In this document: piece by piece, positions 19,578-29,256 of the stretch
Layout of the letters: each line of letters starts with the position of its first letter
Numbering within the stretch: the stretch's first letter is position 1
NCBI RefSeq assembly: GCF_945957465.1
Contig: NZ_CAMFLC010000003.1
Location: forward strand, 1-64,000
Origin: an uncultured Leifsonia sp.
GTDB lineage: Bacteria > Actinomycetota > Actinomycetes > Actinomycetales > Microbacteriaceae
Direction: 5' to 3'
Length of the DNA: 64,000 nucleotides
Made by a program: the position numbers and the translations under genes
The notes under the pieces: generated by a model
What the model saw: the letters and a program-made list of their open reading frames with translations, nothing else
Told to the model about the DNA's origin: nothing
Database searches by the model: none

Positions 19578-20386
19578 GGTTCGATCGTAGGGGCGGCCTC
19601 CGTCGCGGGATGGTCACGGGCCGAGTCGCGCGCCGCGTCGTCCGTCGCGACGTGCGCCTGTCCCTCCACCTCCGCCAGCGCGGCCAGCTCGGCCTGCACA
19701 TCGCTCTCCTCCGGCCGCTCGGCCGCGAGCCTGCGCTGGATCGCGAGCGCCTCCTGCCACCGTCCGACCTCGCGCAGTGCGCGGGCGAGGGACCACTGCG
19801 CGGCGAACTGCTGGTCGAGGGTCCCGTGGCGTTCCGCCGCCTCCAGCGCCGCCTCGAACTCGCCCACCGCCGCCCGAGCGTCGCCGGCCTCGAACAGCGT
19901 CCAGCCGCGATTGTTGTGCAGGGCGACGCCCCAGCGCAGCGTCCGCGGGTCGTCGGAGGACCGCAGCCCCGCCAGCCCCTCCTCCGTCCACTGCTCGGAA
20001 CGGGACGGGTCGGCGATGGCCAGCATGTGCGCGGCGTCGGCCGCGAGGAAGTCCTCACCCTCCCGGCGTGCGGCGAGCAGGGCCTCCTCGAGCAGGGCGA
20101 CGGCCTCGTCGACGCTGCCCGCAGTGTTCCTCAGCCGGCCGCGTTCCAGGAGGATGCGTACGGCGAGGGTTCCGATCGCGGGCTCGAGGGAGTCGAGCAG
20201 GCCGTCCGCTTCGGCGAACCGGCCCTGAAGGCCGAGAGCGCGGGCACGCTGGGTCTCGAGCTCGGCGCGCACCAGTTCGGGGCGGTCGGGTTCGGCAGCG
20301 GCGATCGCGAAGCGTTCGGCGGAGGCGATCGGGTCGTCGAACCGCCACAGGGCGTCGAGTTCCGCCTGCGTGAGGCGTTCGTCCAT
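19574..20386 (-). CDS. Tetratricopeptide-repeat protein
   Basis: Cytoplasmic helical-repeat protein of about 270 residues, probably a scaffold for protein-protein contacts. Alanine-rich TPR-like helices recur, for example HNNRGWTLFEAGDARAAVGE followed by FEAALEAAERHG. It is coupled to recG by ATGA. AGGAGG sits directly against the ATG at 20386 with no spacing, which is unusual; an upstream GTG at 20416 lacks a ribosome-binding site, so the exact start is uncertain. Confidence 0.75.
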   Translation of the reverse strand: MDERLTQAELDALWRFDDPIASAERFAIAAAEPDRPELVRAELETQRARALGLQGRFAEADGLLDSLEPAIGTLAVRILLERGRLRNTAGSVDEAVALLEEALLAARREGEDFLAADAAHMLAIADPSRSEQWTEEGLAGLRSSDDPRTLRWGVALHNNRGWTLFEAGDARAAVGEFEAALEAAERHGTLDQQFAAQWSLARALREVGRWQEALAIQRRLAAERPEESDVQAELAALAEVEGQAHVATDDAARDSARDHPATEAAPTIEP

Positions 20387-20459
20387 CCTCCTATTCTGCT
20401 GACGCCGGCACGACACCGCTAGGGCGTGTCAGCCGTCGGCGGCCATGCCCTAGGCTCGG

Positions 20460-21041
20460 ATGGCTATGACCCGAATCGTCTCCGGTTTCGCCGGCTCGCT
20501 GACGCTGCAGGTTCCCAAGAGCGGCACCCGGCCGACGAGCGACCGCGTGCGGGAGGCCGTGTTCTCGGGACTGGACGCGCGCGACCGGGTGCGGGGCGCC
20601 CACGTCCTCGATCTGTTCGCGGGTTCCGGAGCGCTCGGGCTGGAGGCGGCCAGCCGTGGCGCCGCGCACGTTGTCCTCGTGGAGAAGTCGGCGGCGGCCG
20701 CGGCGATCTGCCGCCGGAACGCCGCAGCGGTCGTCCGCGCCGCTCCGAAGGACGCTCGCCGGCCGACCGTGGACGTGCGCGCGACCGCGGTGCTGCCGTA
20801 TCTGGCGGCGGCGTCGTCGACCCCCTTCGACCTGGTCTTCGTCGACCCGCCCTACGATCTCCCGGACGCCGAGCTGCGCGCCGTGCTGACGGCGCTCGTC
20901 CCGCTCCTCGCCGAGGACGCCGTGGTGTGCGTCGAGCGCAGAACCCGCGACGGCGCGCCCACGCTCCCCGACGGCCTCGAGCTCGACCGCACACGTTCCT
21001 ATGGCGAGACCGCCGTTCATTACCTCAGCGCCGGCGGCTGA
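20460..21041 (+). CDS. rsmD: 16S rRNA (guanine(966)-N(2))-methyltransferase RsmD
   Basis: SAM-dependent methyltransferase of 16S rRNA, 193 residues. It has the SAM-binding DLFAGSGALGLEAASRGA (about residues 52-69), the N6/N2 methylase box DPPYD near 131-135, and the N-terminal GTRPTSDRVREAVFSGL typical of RsmD. Two ATGs, 20460 and 20466, are possible; there is no clear ribosome-binding site and TAGGCT just upstream could be a -10 box. In many actinobacteria rsmD lies near recG and coaD, as here. Confidence 0.93.
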   Translation: MAMTRIVSGFAGSLTLQVPKSGTRPTSDRVREAVFSGLDARDRVRGAHVLDLFAGSGALGLEAASRGAAHVVLVEKSAAAAAICRRNAAAVVRAAPKDARRPTVDVRATAVLPYLAAASSTPFDLVFVDPPYDLPDAELRAVLTALVPLLAEDAVVCVERRTRDGAPTLPDGLELDRTRSYGETAVHYLSAGG

Positions 21042-21046
21042 CACCA

Positions 21047-21069
21047 TCGGCGGCCGGTCGGCGCCGATC
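21047..21069. terminator. Hairpin between convergent rsmD and thiL
   Basis: ATCGGCG (21047-21053) pairs with CGCCGAT (21063-21069) around a 9-base loop, in the 66 bases between the two converging stop codons. No T-tract is seen. Confidence 0.35.
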
Positions 21070-21107
21070 CGATCCCGGTCGCGCCGCCGGTCCCCGGTCC
21101 CACCACG

Positions 21108-22103
21108 TCAGCCCGCGGCGCCGTCCCACTCCAGGTAGGGGTCCCAGCCGCCGCGTTCGACGAAGGGCCGCCCGCCGACGAGGAGGCCGGAGCCCTCGCG
21201 CACCATGCCCACGGGGCGAAAACCGCCGGGCAGCAGCGTGCCGGCGGGGAAGCAGGCGAGAAGACCGTGGTCCTCTCCCCCGGTCAGCGCCGTGACCGGG
21301 TCATCGCCCAGTTCGCCCGGATCGAGATCGATTGCTACCCCGCTGGCCTCCGCGACACGTCGTGCGTCGAGTGCGAGCCCGTCGCTCAGGTCGAGCATCG
21401 CCGTCGCGCCGGCGTCCGCCGCGCGCGGCCCGTCCGCGACGGGCGGCCGGGGCCGCAGCTGCGCGTCGACGAGCTCGGGATGGTCGGCCAGCACCCGCCG
21501 GAACGCGTCGATGTCGGGCTCCCCGGCGGAATCGACGGCCTCAGCGAAGAGCAGCTTCAGCCCTGCGGCCGCCGCGCCCAACCGCCCGGAGACCGCCACG
21601 ACATCGCCCGGCCGCGCGCCACTGCGCAGAACAGGAGCGCGTCCCTGCAGATCGCCGAAGGCCGTCACGGCGATCGTCAGCGTGTCGGACGCCGAGAGAT
21701 CGCCTCCCACGACCCCGCAGCCGGGGGCGAGCGCGGCGCACGCGGCGCGCAGCCCGTCGGCGAACGCCTCCAGGGCGGCGACCGGGAGCGACGGCGGGGC
21801 GGCGATCGCGACCACCAGCGCGGTCGGCACGGCGCCCATGGCCGCGATATCCGACAGATTCGTCGCCGCGGCCTTCCAGCCGAGGTCCTCCGGCGATGAC
21901 CAGGCCAGACGGAAATCCGGCCCGTGCACCATCATGTCGGTCGAGACGACATACCGGCCGTCGGGCGCCGCGAGCACGGCGGCGTCGTCGCCGGGACCGA
22001 CCAGTGTCGCGACGGACTCCGGAAGGCGCGGGAAGATGCGCTTGAGCGCCTCCCGCTCCGACACCGCCGCGACCGTGTCGGCAGGGCTCCCAGAATCCAC
22101 CAT
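21108..22103 (-). CDS. thiL: Thiamine-monophosphate kinase
   Basis: Phosphorylates thiamine monophosphate to the active diphosphate. The protein is 331 residues from ATG 22103, which has GGGAG 4-8 bases upstream; a GTG 12 codons earlier would overlap the divergent lipoprotein gene. Family marks are VGPGDDAAVL near the N-terminus, WKAAATNLSDIAAMGA, GCGVVGGDLSASD and the C-terminal DLSDGLALDARR with GGEDHGLLA. No other thiamine gene is adjacent. Confidence 0.93.
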   Translation of the reverse strand: MVDSGSPADTVAAVSEREALKRIFPRLPESVATLVGPGDDAAVLAAPDGRYVVSTDMMVHGPDFRLAWSSPEDLGWKAAATNLSDIAAMGAVPTALVVAIAAPPSLPVAALEAFADGLRAACAALAPGCGVVGGDLSASDTLTIAVTAFGDLQGRAPVLRSGARPGDVVAVSGRLGAAAAGLKLLFAEAVDSAGEPDIDAFRRVLADHPELVDAQLRPRPPVADGPRAADAGATAMLDLSDGLALDARRVAEASGVAIDLDPGELGDDPVTALTGGEDHGLLACFPAGTLLPGGFRPVGMVREGSGLLVGGRPFVERGGWDPYLEWDGAAG

Positions 22104-22115
22104 GACTCCCAACGG

Positions 22116-22121
22116 TAGCCT
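22116..22121 (+). promoter_or_regulatory. Candidate -10 box for the DUF3515 gene
   Basis: TAGCCT lies 8 bases before the ATG in the 26-base gap to the divergent thiL, with no ribosome-binding site on this strand, consistent with a leaderless transcript. Confidence 0.4.
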
Positions 22122-22129
22122 GAATCCTG

Positions 22130-22657
22130 ATGTCCCCACGCCGCTCCCCCCGCCCGGTCGCCCTCGTTCTCACGATCGCCGCTGCGGCGCTCGCCCTGAC
22201 GGGCTGCGCGCCCACCGTCTCACTCGACCCGGCTGCCGACGCCAACGATCCCGGATGCGCCGAGATCTCGGTGCGGCTCCCCGACTCGGTCGCCGACAAA
22301 GATCGCCGGGAGACCGATGCCCAGGCCACCGGCGCCTGGGGCGACCCCGCAGCCGTGCTGTTGCGTTGCGGGGTGCCGCCGCTGGGACCGACGACCAAGC
22401 CCTGCGTCGACGTGAACGGGATCGACTGGGTGCTCATGTCCGACCCGGCCGCCAAACAGGTCGTCTACCAGACCTTCGGCCGCACGCCGGCGACGGAGGT
22501 CGTCATCGACCACGTCTCGGGCGCGTCCGACGCCGCCGTGCTCCCGGAGTTCGCTTCGGCCATCGGCAGTGTCAAGCAGACGCAGAAGTGCTTGTCGACG
22601 CTCGACGCTTCGCTGACGCCGCCGACGTCCACCCCGGCTCCGACGCCCACCCGCTGA
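22130..22657 (+). CDS. DUF3515 family lipoprotein
   Basis: Exported lipoprotein of 175 residues with signal peptide and lipobox ALTGC, the lipidated Cys at residue 26. The remainder matches the DUF3515 style: ISVRLPDSVADKDRRETDAQ, ATGAWGDPAAVLLRCGVPP and a Cys-containing C-terminal region, ending in a Thr/Pro-rich tail. The family is conserved in actinobacteria and often next to ddl and thiL, as here, suggesting an envelope role; the function is unknown. Confidence 0.88.
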   Translation: MSPRRSPRPVALVLTIAAAALALTGCAPTVSLDPAADANDPGCAEISVRLPDSVADKDRRETDAQATGAWGDPAAVLLRCGVPPLGPTTKPCVDVNGIDWVLMSDPAAKQVVYQTFGRTPATEVVIDHVSGASDAAVLPEFASAIGSVKQTQKCLSTLDASLTPPTSTPAPTPTR

Positions 22658-22659
22658 CT

Positions 22660-22678
22660 GCCGCGGAAGCACCGCGGC
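22660..22678. terminator. Hairpin between convergent DUF3515 gene and ddl
   Basis: GCCGCGG and CCGCGGC form a 7-base-pair stem with a 5-base loop in the 40-base gap between converging stop codons. No T-tract follows on either strand. Confidence 0.4.
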
Positions 22679-22697
22679 GCGCGGCGAAACGCGTGCG

Positions 22698-23792
22698 TCA
22701 CGCCGCGCGCGCGATCGCCACCTGGATGAGCTCGTCGATCAGATCGGGATACGACAGTCCCGACTCCTGCCAGCATCGCGGGAACATCGAGATCGGCGTG
22801 AACCCCGGCATCGTGTTGATCTCGTTGACGACGAATCCGTCCGGCGTGAGGAAGAAGTCCACCCGCGCGAGCCCCTCGCCGCCGATCGCATCGAACGCCC
22901 GCACCCCGAGGTCGCGCATCTCCGCCAGGTCGGCCTCGCTCAGCGGGGCGGGGCAGACCAGCTCGATCCCGGGCGCGTCGAGGTACTTCGCCGCGAAGTC
23001 GTAGAAGTCGCGGCCGGTGATGACGATCTCACCGGCGACGGACGCGCGTGCCGGTTCGCCGGGACGGCCGCCGAGTACGGCGATCTCCACCTCGCGGCCG
23101 GCGACCGACGCCTCGATCAGCACGCGGTCGTCCTCGGCCAGCGCGGTCTCGATAGCAGGGGCCAGCTCGGCCCAGGACGACACCTTCGACACTCCGACGC
23201 TCGACCCCGCACGAGCGGGCTTCACGAACACCGGAAGACCGAGCGCGTCGGCTGCAGTCCGTACCGCCTCGGGCTGCGTGCGCCACTGATGCGCTGTGAC
23301 GGTCTGCCACGGCGCCACCGGGATGCCCGCCTGCTGGAGGACCGTCTTGGTGAAGTGCTTGTCCATCCCGAGCGCGCTCGCGAGCACGCCGCTGCCGACA
23401 TAGGGCAGGCCGACGAGCTCGAGCATGCCCTGCACGGTCCCGTCCTCTCCCCACGGACCGTGCAGGATCGGGAAGACCACGTCCACGGCGCCGAGCGACG
23501 ACCGGGCGCCGTCGGCCGTCACGACGAACAGCTCGCGGGACGCGACCGAGTCGGGCCAGACGATGCGCGAACCGTTGTCCTCGACCTCCGGGAGCGCATC
23601 GGCGTTCAGCGCGAAGCGTGCGGCGTCATCCGGCTGGAGCGTGAACGCCCCCTCGTCGGTGATGCCGACCGGGATGACGTCGTACCGGTCACGATCGATC
23701 GCCGCCAGTACTCCCGCCGCCGTCGCGCAGCTGATCGAATGCTCGCTTGAGCGACCTCCAAACAGAAGTGCGACTGCGACCTTGTCCGTCAT
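22698..23792 (-). CDS. ddl: D-alanine--D-alanine ligase
   Basis: ATP-grasp ligase that makes the D-Ala-D-Ala dipeptide for peptidoglycan. The 364-residue protein has LLFGGRSSEHSISCATA at the N-terminus, HGPWGEDGTVQGMLE, GMDKHFTKTVLQQAGIP and the C-terminal VNEINTMPGFTPISMFP. An AGAAAGGA ribosome-binding site precedes the ATG. Its first 104 bases overlap the 3' end of gpsA in a different frame, so the two are tightly linked in one operon with murA upstream. Confidence 0.96.
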   Translation of the reverse strand: MTDKVAVALLFGGRSSEHSISCATAAGVLAAIDRDRYDVIPVGITDEGAFTLQPDDAARFALNADALPEVEDNGSRIVWPDSVASRELFVVTADGARSSLGAVDVVFPILHGPWGEDGTVQGMLELVGLPYVGSGVLASALGMDKHFTKTVLQQAGIPVAPWQTVTAHQWRTQPEAVRTAADALGLPVFVKPARAGSSVGVSKVSSWAELAPAIETALAEDDRVLIEASVAGREVEIAVLGGRPGEPARASVAGEIVITGRDFYDFAAKYLDAPGIELVCPAPLSEADLAEMRDLGVRAFDAIGGEGLARVDFFLTPDGFVVNEINTMPGFTPISMFPRCWQESGLSYPDLIDELIQVAIARAA

Positions 23793-24846
23793 CCGTTGTC
23801 CTTTCTCCCTGCGGTTCGTCGTCGTCGGTGGTGAGGTGGGGTGCGATGTCCTTCGGGTCGAGGGTGCCGGCGAGCACCTGACTGACCTGCCGGACGATCG
23901 GCATCTCCACCCCGCGCTCCTCTGCGAGCCGGAGGATCGGGGCCACCGACGCGAGGCCCTCCGCCGTCTGGTTCATCTGCTTCACGACGTCGTTGAAGCT
24001 GTAGCCCTGGCCCAGCAGGCGCCCTGCGGTGTTATTGCGGCTGAGCGGCGACTCGCACGTCGCGATCAGATCGCCCAAGCCGGCGAGCCCTGAGAGCGTC
24101 GGCGCCTCAGCACCGTATGCGACCGCGAAGTCGGTCATCTCGACCAGGCCGCGCGTGATGATGGAGGCCTTCGTGTTCTCGCCGTAGCCGACGCCGTCCA
24201 CGATCCCGATCGCGACCGCGATCAGGTTCTTGAGGACACCGCCGAACTCGGTGCCGATCACGTCCGTGTTGACGAAACTGCGGAAGTACCGGTTCGTGGC
24301 GGCCATCGCGACGGCCTGGGCCGTCTCGAGGCTGGCCGACGACACCACCGCCGCGGTCGGCTGCTCGCGCGCGATCTCGAGGGCCAGATTCGGGCCGGAG
24401 GCCACGGCGATGCGCTCGGCGTCGATCGGGAGGCCCTGCGCGATCACTTCGCTCATCCGCAACCCGGTGCCCTTCTCGACACCCTTCATCAGGCTGACGA
24501 CGATGGTCGACGGGCCGAGGTGCGGTGCGATCGCGTCGAGGTTCGAACGCAGCGTCTGGCTCGGGATGGACACGAACACCTGCTCGGCGCCGCGCATGGC
24601 CTCGCCGAGGTGGGAGGTGGCGCGCAGATCACGCGGCAGGTTGATGCCCTCGAGGTAGTCGCTGTTGCGCTTGACCTCGTTGATCTCCCGGGCCAGCTCC
24701 GGCCGCCGCGCCCAGAGCACGACGTCGTTGCCGCCGTCGGCGAGGATCTTGGCGAACGTCGTACCCCAGCTCCCGGCGCCGAGAACGGCGATCCGGCGCG
24801 GAGGCGTGGTCGATCGTCTGGCCGCCTGGGCCTTCCTGTCAGCCAT
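23689..24846 (-). CDS. gpsA: Glycerol-3-phosphate dehydrogenase [NAD(P)+]
   Basis: Reduces dihydroxyacetone phosphate to sn-glycerol 3-phosphate for phospholipid synthesis. The NAD(P)-binding AVLGAGSWGTTFAKILADGG is at residues 20-39, followed by GTEFGGVLKNLIAVAIGIVDG and the C-terminal ERGVEMPIVRQVSQVL. The family ends near residue 335-345; here about 45 extra hydrophilic residues follow, encoded over the start of ddl in another frame. The tail may be a neutral read-through rather than functional. The start overlaps the plsC end by 8 bases. Confidence 0.94.
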   Translation of the reverse strand: MADRKAQAARRSTTPPRRIAVLGAGSWGTTFAKILADGGNDVVLWARRPELAREINEVKRNSDYLEGINLPRDLRATSHLGEAMRGAEQVFVSIPSQTLRSNLDAIAPHLGPSTIVVSLMKGVEKGTGLRMSEVIAQGLPIDAERIAVASGPNLALEIAREQPTAAVVSSASLETAQAVAMAATNRYFRSFVNTDVIGTEFGGVLKNLIAVAIGIVDGVGYGENTKASIITRGLVEMTDFAVAYGAEAPTLSGLAGLGDLIATCESPLSRNNTAGRLLGQGYSFNDVVKQMNQTAEGLASVAPILRLAEERGVEMPIVRQVSQVLAGTLDPKDIAPHLTTDDDEPQGERTTDDGQGRSRTSVWRSLKRAFDQLRDGGGSTGGDRS

Positions 24847-25654
24847 CGAAGCGGCCGGTCTCCTTCTGGTTGTGCGCCGACGGGTCCCAGCGCGTCTCGG
24901 GGGCCTTCTCTCCGCGCAGGTCTGCCAGCAACTCGGTGATGGCGTTCATGATGACGTCGGTGGCCTCGGTCAGCGTCGCCTGGTCGAGGCTCCGGCCGCG
25001 GAACGCCGACAGATCGACCGGATCGCCCACCTTGACCTGGATCGTCTTGCGCGGGAAGAAGCTGACCTTCTTCGCGTAGCGGGCCATGACCTGCTGCGTT
25101 CCCCAGTGCGCCATCGGGATGACGGGGAGATCGTGCTCGAGCGCCATCCGGGCGGCGCCGGTCTTGCCCCGCATCGGCCACATGTCGGGGTCGCGGGTCA
25201 GCGAGCCCTCCGGGTAGATGATGACGACCTTGCCGTCGTCCGCGATCTTCTGCGCCTCGTCGAGCGGGGCCGAGCCTCTGCCCGAACCGCCCCGGGCGAC
25301 CGGGACCTGCCCGGACTTCCGCAGGAACCAGCCCACGACCGGCACCCGGAAGAGACTGTCCTTGGCCAGGAAGCGCGGCAGCCTGCCCAGCTTCCAGACC
25401 ACCATGCCCATCATCACGGGATCGATCTCGCTGTAGTGGTTCGGCGAGATGATGTAGGCGCCGTGCCGGGGCAGCTTGTCGCCGTCGGTGATGCGGAAGC
25501 GGGCCAGGAGGCTCCCCAGCGGGATGATGAGCGCAGCCAGCACCCAGAAGATCGAGGGTCTGCTCTTCTCGGATCGCTGACGCGCGCCGGGTCGCGCAGG
25601 CTTCGCGGAGTTCGCCGCTCGGTCGGGGTTCACGGGTTCTTCGGGATGGGGCAC
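24839..25654 (-). CDS. plsC: 1-acyl-sn-glycerol-3-phosphate acyltransferase (PlsC family)
   Basis: Membrane acyltransferase that adds the second acyl chain in phosphatidic acid synthesis. It has the HX4D motif NHYSEID, the EGS box YPEGSLTR with following residues for glycerol-phosphate contact, and the FRITDGDKLPRHGAYI leader; one hydrophobic segment near residue 37 anchors it. A GTG start at 25654 is used; an in-frame GTG at 25633 is possible. It sits beside gpsA, which supplies the glycerol-3-phosphate backbone. Confidence 0.9.
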   Translation of the reverse strand: MPHPEEPVNPDRAANSAKPARPGARQRSEKSRPSIFWVLAALIIPLGSLLARFRITDGDKLPRHGAYIISPNHYSEIDPVMMGMVVWKLGRLPRFLAKDSLFRVPVVGWFLRKSGQVPVARGGSGRGSAPLDEAQKIADDGKVVIIYPEGSLTRDPDMWPMRGKTGAARMALEHDLPVIPMAHWGTQQVMARYAKKVSFFPRKTIQVKVGDPVDLSAFRGRSLDQATLTEATDVIMNAITELLADLRGEKAPETRWDPSAHNQKETGRFDG

Positions 25655-25673
25655 CGTCCCATTATCGCGGGCC

Positions 25674-27044
25674 TCAGCCCTCGAGGACGAAGTCCGCTCC
25701 GAGCAGCTGCAGCTTGGTGATGAACCTCTCGTACCCGCGGCTGATGATGCCGACGTTGCTGACGGTCGAGCGCCCCTCGGCGGTCAGCGCCGCGATCAGG
25801 TGGCTGAACCCGCCGCGCAGATCGGGGATCTCGATGTCGGCGCCCTTCAGGTCGACCGGACCCATGATCACCGCGGAGTGGTTGAAGTTGCGCTGGCCGA
25901 ACCGGCACGCGTGGCCGCCGAGGCACTCCTTGTGCACCTGGATCTTCGCGCCCATCTCGATGAGTGCGTCGACGAAGCCGAAGCGCTGCTCGTAGACCGT
26001 CTCGTGCACGATCGAGACCCCGCTCGCCTTTGTCAGCGCGACCACCAGCGGCTGCTGCCAGTCGGTCATGAAGCCCGGGTGCACGTCCGTCTCGATGACG
26101 ACCGGCTTGAGCTCGCCGCCGGGGTGGAAGAAGCGGATGCCCTCGTCGTGGATCTCGAACGCGCCGCCGACCTTGCGGAAGACGTTCAGAAAGGTCAGCA
26201 TCTCGGGCTGGCGGGCGCCGCCGACGTAGATGTCGCCGTGCGTCGCGAGCGCGGCCGCCGCCCAGCTCGCGGCCTCGTTGCGGTCGAACAGTGCGGTGTG
26301 ACTGTAGCCGACCAGCTTGTCGACGCCCTCGATGCGGATCACCCGGTCGGTGTCGACGGAGATGATCGCGCCCATCTTCTGGAGGACGTTGATGAGATCC
26401 ATGATCTCGGGCTCGATCGCCGCACCCTTGAGCTCGGTGATGCCCTCTGCGCGCACCGCGGTGAGCAGCACCTGCTCGGTCGCGCCCACGCTCGGGTACG
26501 GGAGCTCGAGCTTCGCGCCGTGCAGGCCCTCGGGCGCCGACATCCGGATGCCGCTCGGGAGCTTGTCGACGACCGCGCCGAACTTGCGGAGCACCTCGAG
26601 GTGGTAGTCGATCGGCCGGTCGCCGATGCGGCAGCCGCCGAGGTCGGGGATGAACGCCTCGCCGAGCCGGTGCAGGAGCGGGCCGCAGAACAGGATCGGA
26701 ATGCGGCTGGAGCCCGCGTGCGCGTCGATGTCGGCCATGTGGGCCGACTCGACCGCGCTCGGGTCGAGCAGCAGCTCGCCCTCCTCGGCGCCGTCCGTCA
26801 CCTTGACCCCGTGGACCTCGAGCAGGCCGCGGACGACGCGGACATCGCTGATGTCCGGGACGTTCCGCAGCACGCTCGGGCCCTCGCCCAGCAGGGCGGC
26901 GACCATGGCCTTCGTGACGAAGTTCTTGGCGCCGCGCACCTCGATGCGGCCCCGCAGGGGGCGTCCGCCGTTGATCGTGATGCGGTCGGCCGTCAGGCCG
27001 ACGTGTGCGCCGGCCGCCTGAGCGTCCTGAAGTAGAGAGTTCAC
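25674..27044 (-). CDS. murA: UDP-N-acetylglucosamine 1-carboxyvinyltransferase
   Basis: First committed step of peptidoglycan synthesis, transferring enolpyruvate to UDP-GlcNAc. The 456-residue protein starts with GTG overlapping the leuD stop as [15 protein letters not shown] near residue 37 carries the family Lys-Asn pair, and the catalytic Cys is in [11 protein letters not shown] at residue 138, the position attacked by fosfomycin in this family. A longer upstream reading runs over leuD and is rejected. Next to ddl, it makes this a small wall-precursor cluster. Confidence 0.95.
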   Translation of the reverse strand: MNSLLQDAQAAGAHVGLTADRITINGGRPLRGRIEVRGAKNFVTKAMVAALLGEGPSVLRNVPDISDVRVVRGLLEVHGVKVTDGAEEGELLLDPSAVESAHMADIDAHAGSSRIPILFCGPLLHRLGEAFIPDLGGCRIGDRPIDYHLEVLRKFGAVVDKLPSGIRMSAPEGLHGAKLELPYPSVGATEQVLLTAVRAEGITELKGAAIEPEIMDLINVLQKMGAIISVDTDRVIRIEGVDKLVGYSHTALFDRNEAASWAAAALATHGDIYVGGARQPEMLTFLNVFRKVGGAFEIHDEGIRFFHPGGELKPVVIETDVHPGFMTDWQQPLVVALTKASGVSIVHETVYEQRFGFVDALIEMGAKIQVHKECLGGHACRFGQRNFNHSAVIMGPVDLKGADIEIPDLRGGFSHLIAALTAEGRSTVSNVGIISRGYERFITKLQLLGADFVLEG

Positions 27045-27640
27045 ATTTTCACCGGGAGGGTCTTGGGCCGCCAACGGGCGCGGGCGGCTTCGAATTCGGA
27101 GATGCGCGCCTCGTCGCGCAGGGTCAGAGCGATGTCGTCCAACCCTTCGAGCAAACGCCAGCGAGTGTAGTCGTCGATGTCGAAAGACACCTGCACTTCG
27201 CCGACGGTCGCAGTCTTGGCAACCAGATCGACGGTCGCCGCTATTCCCGGGCTCGCCTCGATCGCGTCCCAGAGGCGCTCGGCGTCCTCCTCGGAGATGA
27301 TGCCCGTCAGGAGTCCCTGCTTGCCCGAGTTGCCCCGGAAGATGTCGGCGAACCGGGGGCTCAGAACGACCCGGAAGCCGTAGTCGCGCAGAGCCCACAC
27401 CGCGTGCTCGCGCGACGATCCCGTGCCGAAGTCCGGGCCGGCGACGAGCACGCTCGCGCCCTGGTAGGCCTCCTGGTTCAGGATGAACTGCGGGTCTTTG
27501 CGCCACTCGTGGAAGAGGGCGTCGTCGAAGCCGGTCTTGGTCACGCGCTTGAGGAAGACGGCGGGGATGATCTGGTCGGTGTCGACGTTGGACCGGCGAA
27601 ACGGCACAGCCACACCGGTGACGGTCTCGAACTTCTCCAT
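27041..27640 (-). CDS. leuD: 3-isopropylmalate dehydratase small subunit
   Basis: Small subunit of isopropylmalate isomerase in leucine synthesis, 199 residues. It begins [20 protein letters not shown], then [30 protein letters not shown] and [17 protein letters not shown]. Its ATG shares one base with the leuC stop (TGATG), so the two subunits are translationally coupled. The leucine leader upstream of leuC should regulate both. Confidence 0.96.
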   Translation of the reverse strand: MEKFETVTGVAVPFRRSNVDTDQIIPAVFLKRVTKTGFDDALFHEWRKDPQFILNQEAYQGASVLVAGPDFGTGSSREHAVWALRDYGFRVVLSPRFADIFRGNSGKQGLLTGIISEEDAERLWDAIEASPGIAATVDLVAKTATVGEVQVSFDIDDYTRWRLLEGLDDIALTLRDEARISEFEAARARWRPKTLPVKM

Positions 27641-29166
27641 CAGGCGCCCACCTTCTCTCCCGTGCGGCCGGCACCGTCCGGGCTGTCCGCATCGTCGTGC
27701 TCGAGGTCCCAGGGGCTCGAGAGCCTGCCGCGGATCGCGGTGGCGGCCGCGACGAGCGGCGACACCAGGTGCGTGCGACCGCCCTTGCCCTGCCGGCCCT
27801 CGAAGTTGCGGTTCGAGGTGGAGGCGCAGCGCTCCCCCGGCGCGAGCTGGTCCGGGTTCATGCCCAGGCACATCGAGCAGCCGGCGAACCGCCACTCGGC
27901 CCCGAACTCCTCGACGATCTTGTCGATGCCCTCCGCCTCGGCCTCGATGCGCACCCGCGCACTGCCCGGGACGACCATGACGCGTACGCCGTCGGCCTTC
28001 TTGCGGCCCTTGATGACGGACGCGAAGGCGCGCAGGTCTTCGATCCGGCTGTTCGTGCAGGAGCCCATGAAGACCGCGTCGACGGGGATGCTCTTCATGG
28101 GAGTGCCCGGGGTCAGGTCCATGTACTCCAGTGCGCGCTCGGCGGCGGCGCGGGCGTTCGGCTCGTCGATGGCGGCCGGGTCGGGCACGGCCTGGCTGAG
28201 CGAGACCCCCTGCCCGGGGTTCGTGCCCCAGGTCACGAACGGCTCGATCTCGGCTGCGTCGAGGTAGACCTCGGCGTCGAACACCGCGGCGTCGTCGGTC
28301 GCCAGCGTGTTCCAGTAAGCGACGGCGTCGTCCCAGTCGGAGCCCTCCGGCGCGTGCGGACGGCCCTTCAGGTAGGCGTAGGTGGTCTCGTCGGGCGCGA
28401 CCATCCCCGCGCGCGCGCCGGCCTCGATCGACATGTTGCAGATCGTCATCCGGCCCTCCATGGAGAGCGAGCGGATGGCGCTGCCGCGGTACTCGAGCAC
28501 GTAGCCCTGCCCGCCGCCGGTGCCGATCTTGGCGATGACCGCCAGGATGATGTCTTTGGCCGTCACGCCGGGGCGCAGCTCGCCCTCCACCGTGATGGCC
28601 ATGGTCTTGAACGGCTTGAGCGGCAGGGTCTGCGTGGCGAGCACGTGCTCCACCTCGCTGGTGCCGATGCCGAACGCCATGGCGCCGAACGCACCGTGCG
28701 TCGAGGTGTGCGAGTCGCCGCAGACCACGGTGATGCCCGGCATGGTGAGGCCGAGCTGCGGCCCGACCACGTGCACGATGCCCTGCTCGACGTCGCCCAG
28801 CGAGTGCAGGCGGACGCCGAACTCCTCGGCGTTCTTGCGCAACGTCTCGATCTGGGTGCGGCTGGTGAGGTCGGCGATGGGGCGATCGATGCCGATCGTC
28901 GGGGTGTTGTGGTCTTCGGTGGCGATGGTCAGGTCGGGCCGCCGCACCGGGCGGCCGGCCATCCGCAGGCCGTCGAACGCCTGCGGGCTGGTGACCTCGT
29001 GCACCAGGTGGAGGTCGATGTAGATCAGATCGGGCGAGCCGTCCTCGCCCTTCACGACCAGGTGGTCCCGCCAGACCTTCTCTGCGAGGGTCAGCGGGGT
29101 GCGCTGGGCCGCTGCGTCCTGAGACTGCGGGGCCGGCGAATCCGACCCGGGGAACTGCGTCGTCAT
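27640..29166 (-). CDS. leuC: 3-isopropylmalate dehydratase large subunit
   Basis: Large aconitase-type subunit of isopropylmalate isomerase, 508 residues, carrying the 4Fe-4S cluster. The cluster ligands are in [13 protein letters not shown] and [11 protein letters not shown]; the substrate region TEDHNTPT and the [13 protein letters not shown] motif are present. An AAGGAG ribosome-binding site lies about 10 bases before the ATG. An N-terminal extension of about 25 polar residues precedes the conserved [11 protein letters not shown]. It is preceded by a leucine-codon leader. Confidence 0.96.
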   Translation of the reverse strand: MTTQFPGSDSPAPQSQDAAAQRTPLTLAEKVWRDHLVVKGEDGSPDLIYIDLHLVHEVTSPQAFDGLRMAGRPVRRPDLTIATEDHNTPTIGIDRPIADLTSRTQIETLRKNAEEFGVRLHSLGDVEQGIVHVVGPQLGLTMPGITVVCGDSHTSTHGAFGAMAFGIGTSEVEHVLATQTLPLKPFKTMAITVEGELRPGVTAKDIILAVIAKIGTGGGQGYVLEYRGSAIRSLSMEGRMTICNMSIEAGARAGMVAPDETTYAYLKGRPHAPEGSDWDDAVAYWNTLATDDAAVFDAEVYLDAAEIEPFVTWGTNPGQGVSLSQAVPDPAAIDEPNARAAAERALEYMDLTPGTPMKSIPVDAVFMGSCTNSRIEDLRAFASVIKGRKKADGVRVMVVPGSARVRIEAEAEGIDKIVEEFGAEWRFAGCSMCLGMNPDQLAPGERCASTSNRNFEGRQGKGGRTHLVSPLVAAATAIRGRLSSPWDLEHDDADSPDGAGRTGEKVGA

Positions 29167-29217
29167 CTCGGTGTACTCCTTGAGCTTTCGTGTGAACGGA
29201 TCAGCCGTCGACGGACT

Positions 29218-29256
29218 CCGCGGCGAGGGTGGCCTGAGAACTAGGACTCGCCGCGG
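29218..29256 (-). promoter_or_regulatory. Attenuator-type hairpin in the leuCD leader
   Basis: CCGCGGCGAG (minus strand, 29256-29247) pairs perfectly with CTCGCCGCGG (29227-29218) around a 19-base loop. The first arm is the part of the leader-peptide gene immediately after its four leucine codons, so ribosome stalling there would block this hairpin. No T-tract follows, so termination, if any, may be Rho-dependent, or control may act on leuC translation. Confidence 0.6.

Noticed and set aside
19574-20416. GTG at complement 20416 as the TPR start
   Set aside because: No ribosome-binding site precedes it; ATG 20386 is preferred despite the abutting AGGAGG.
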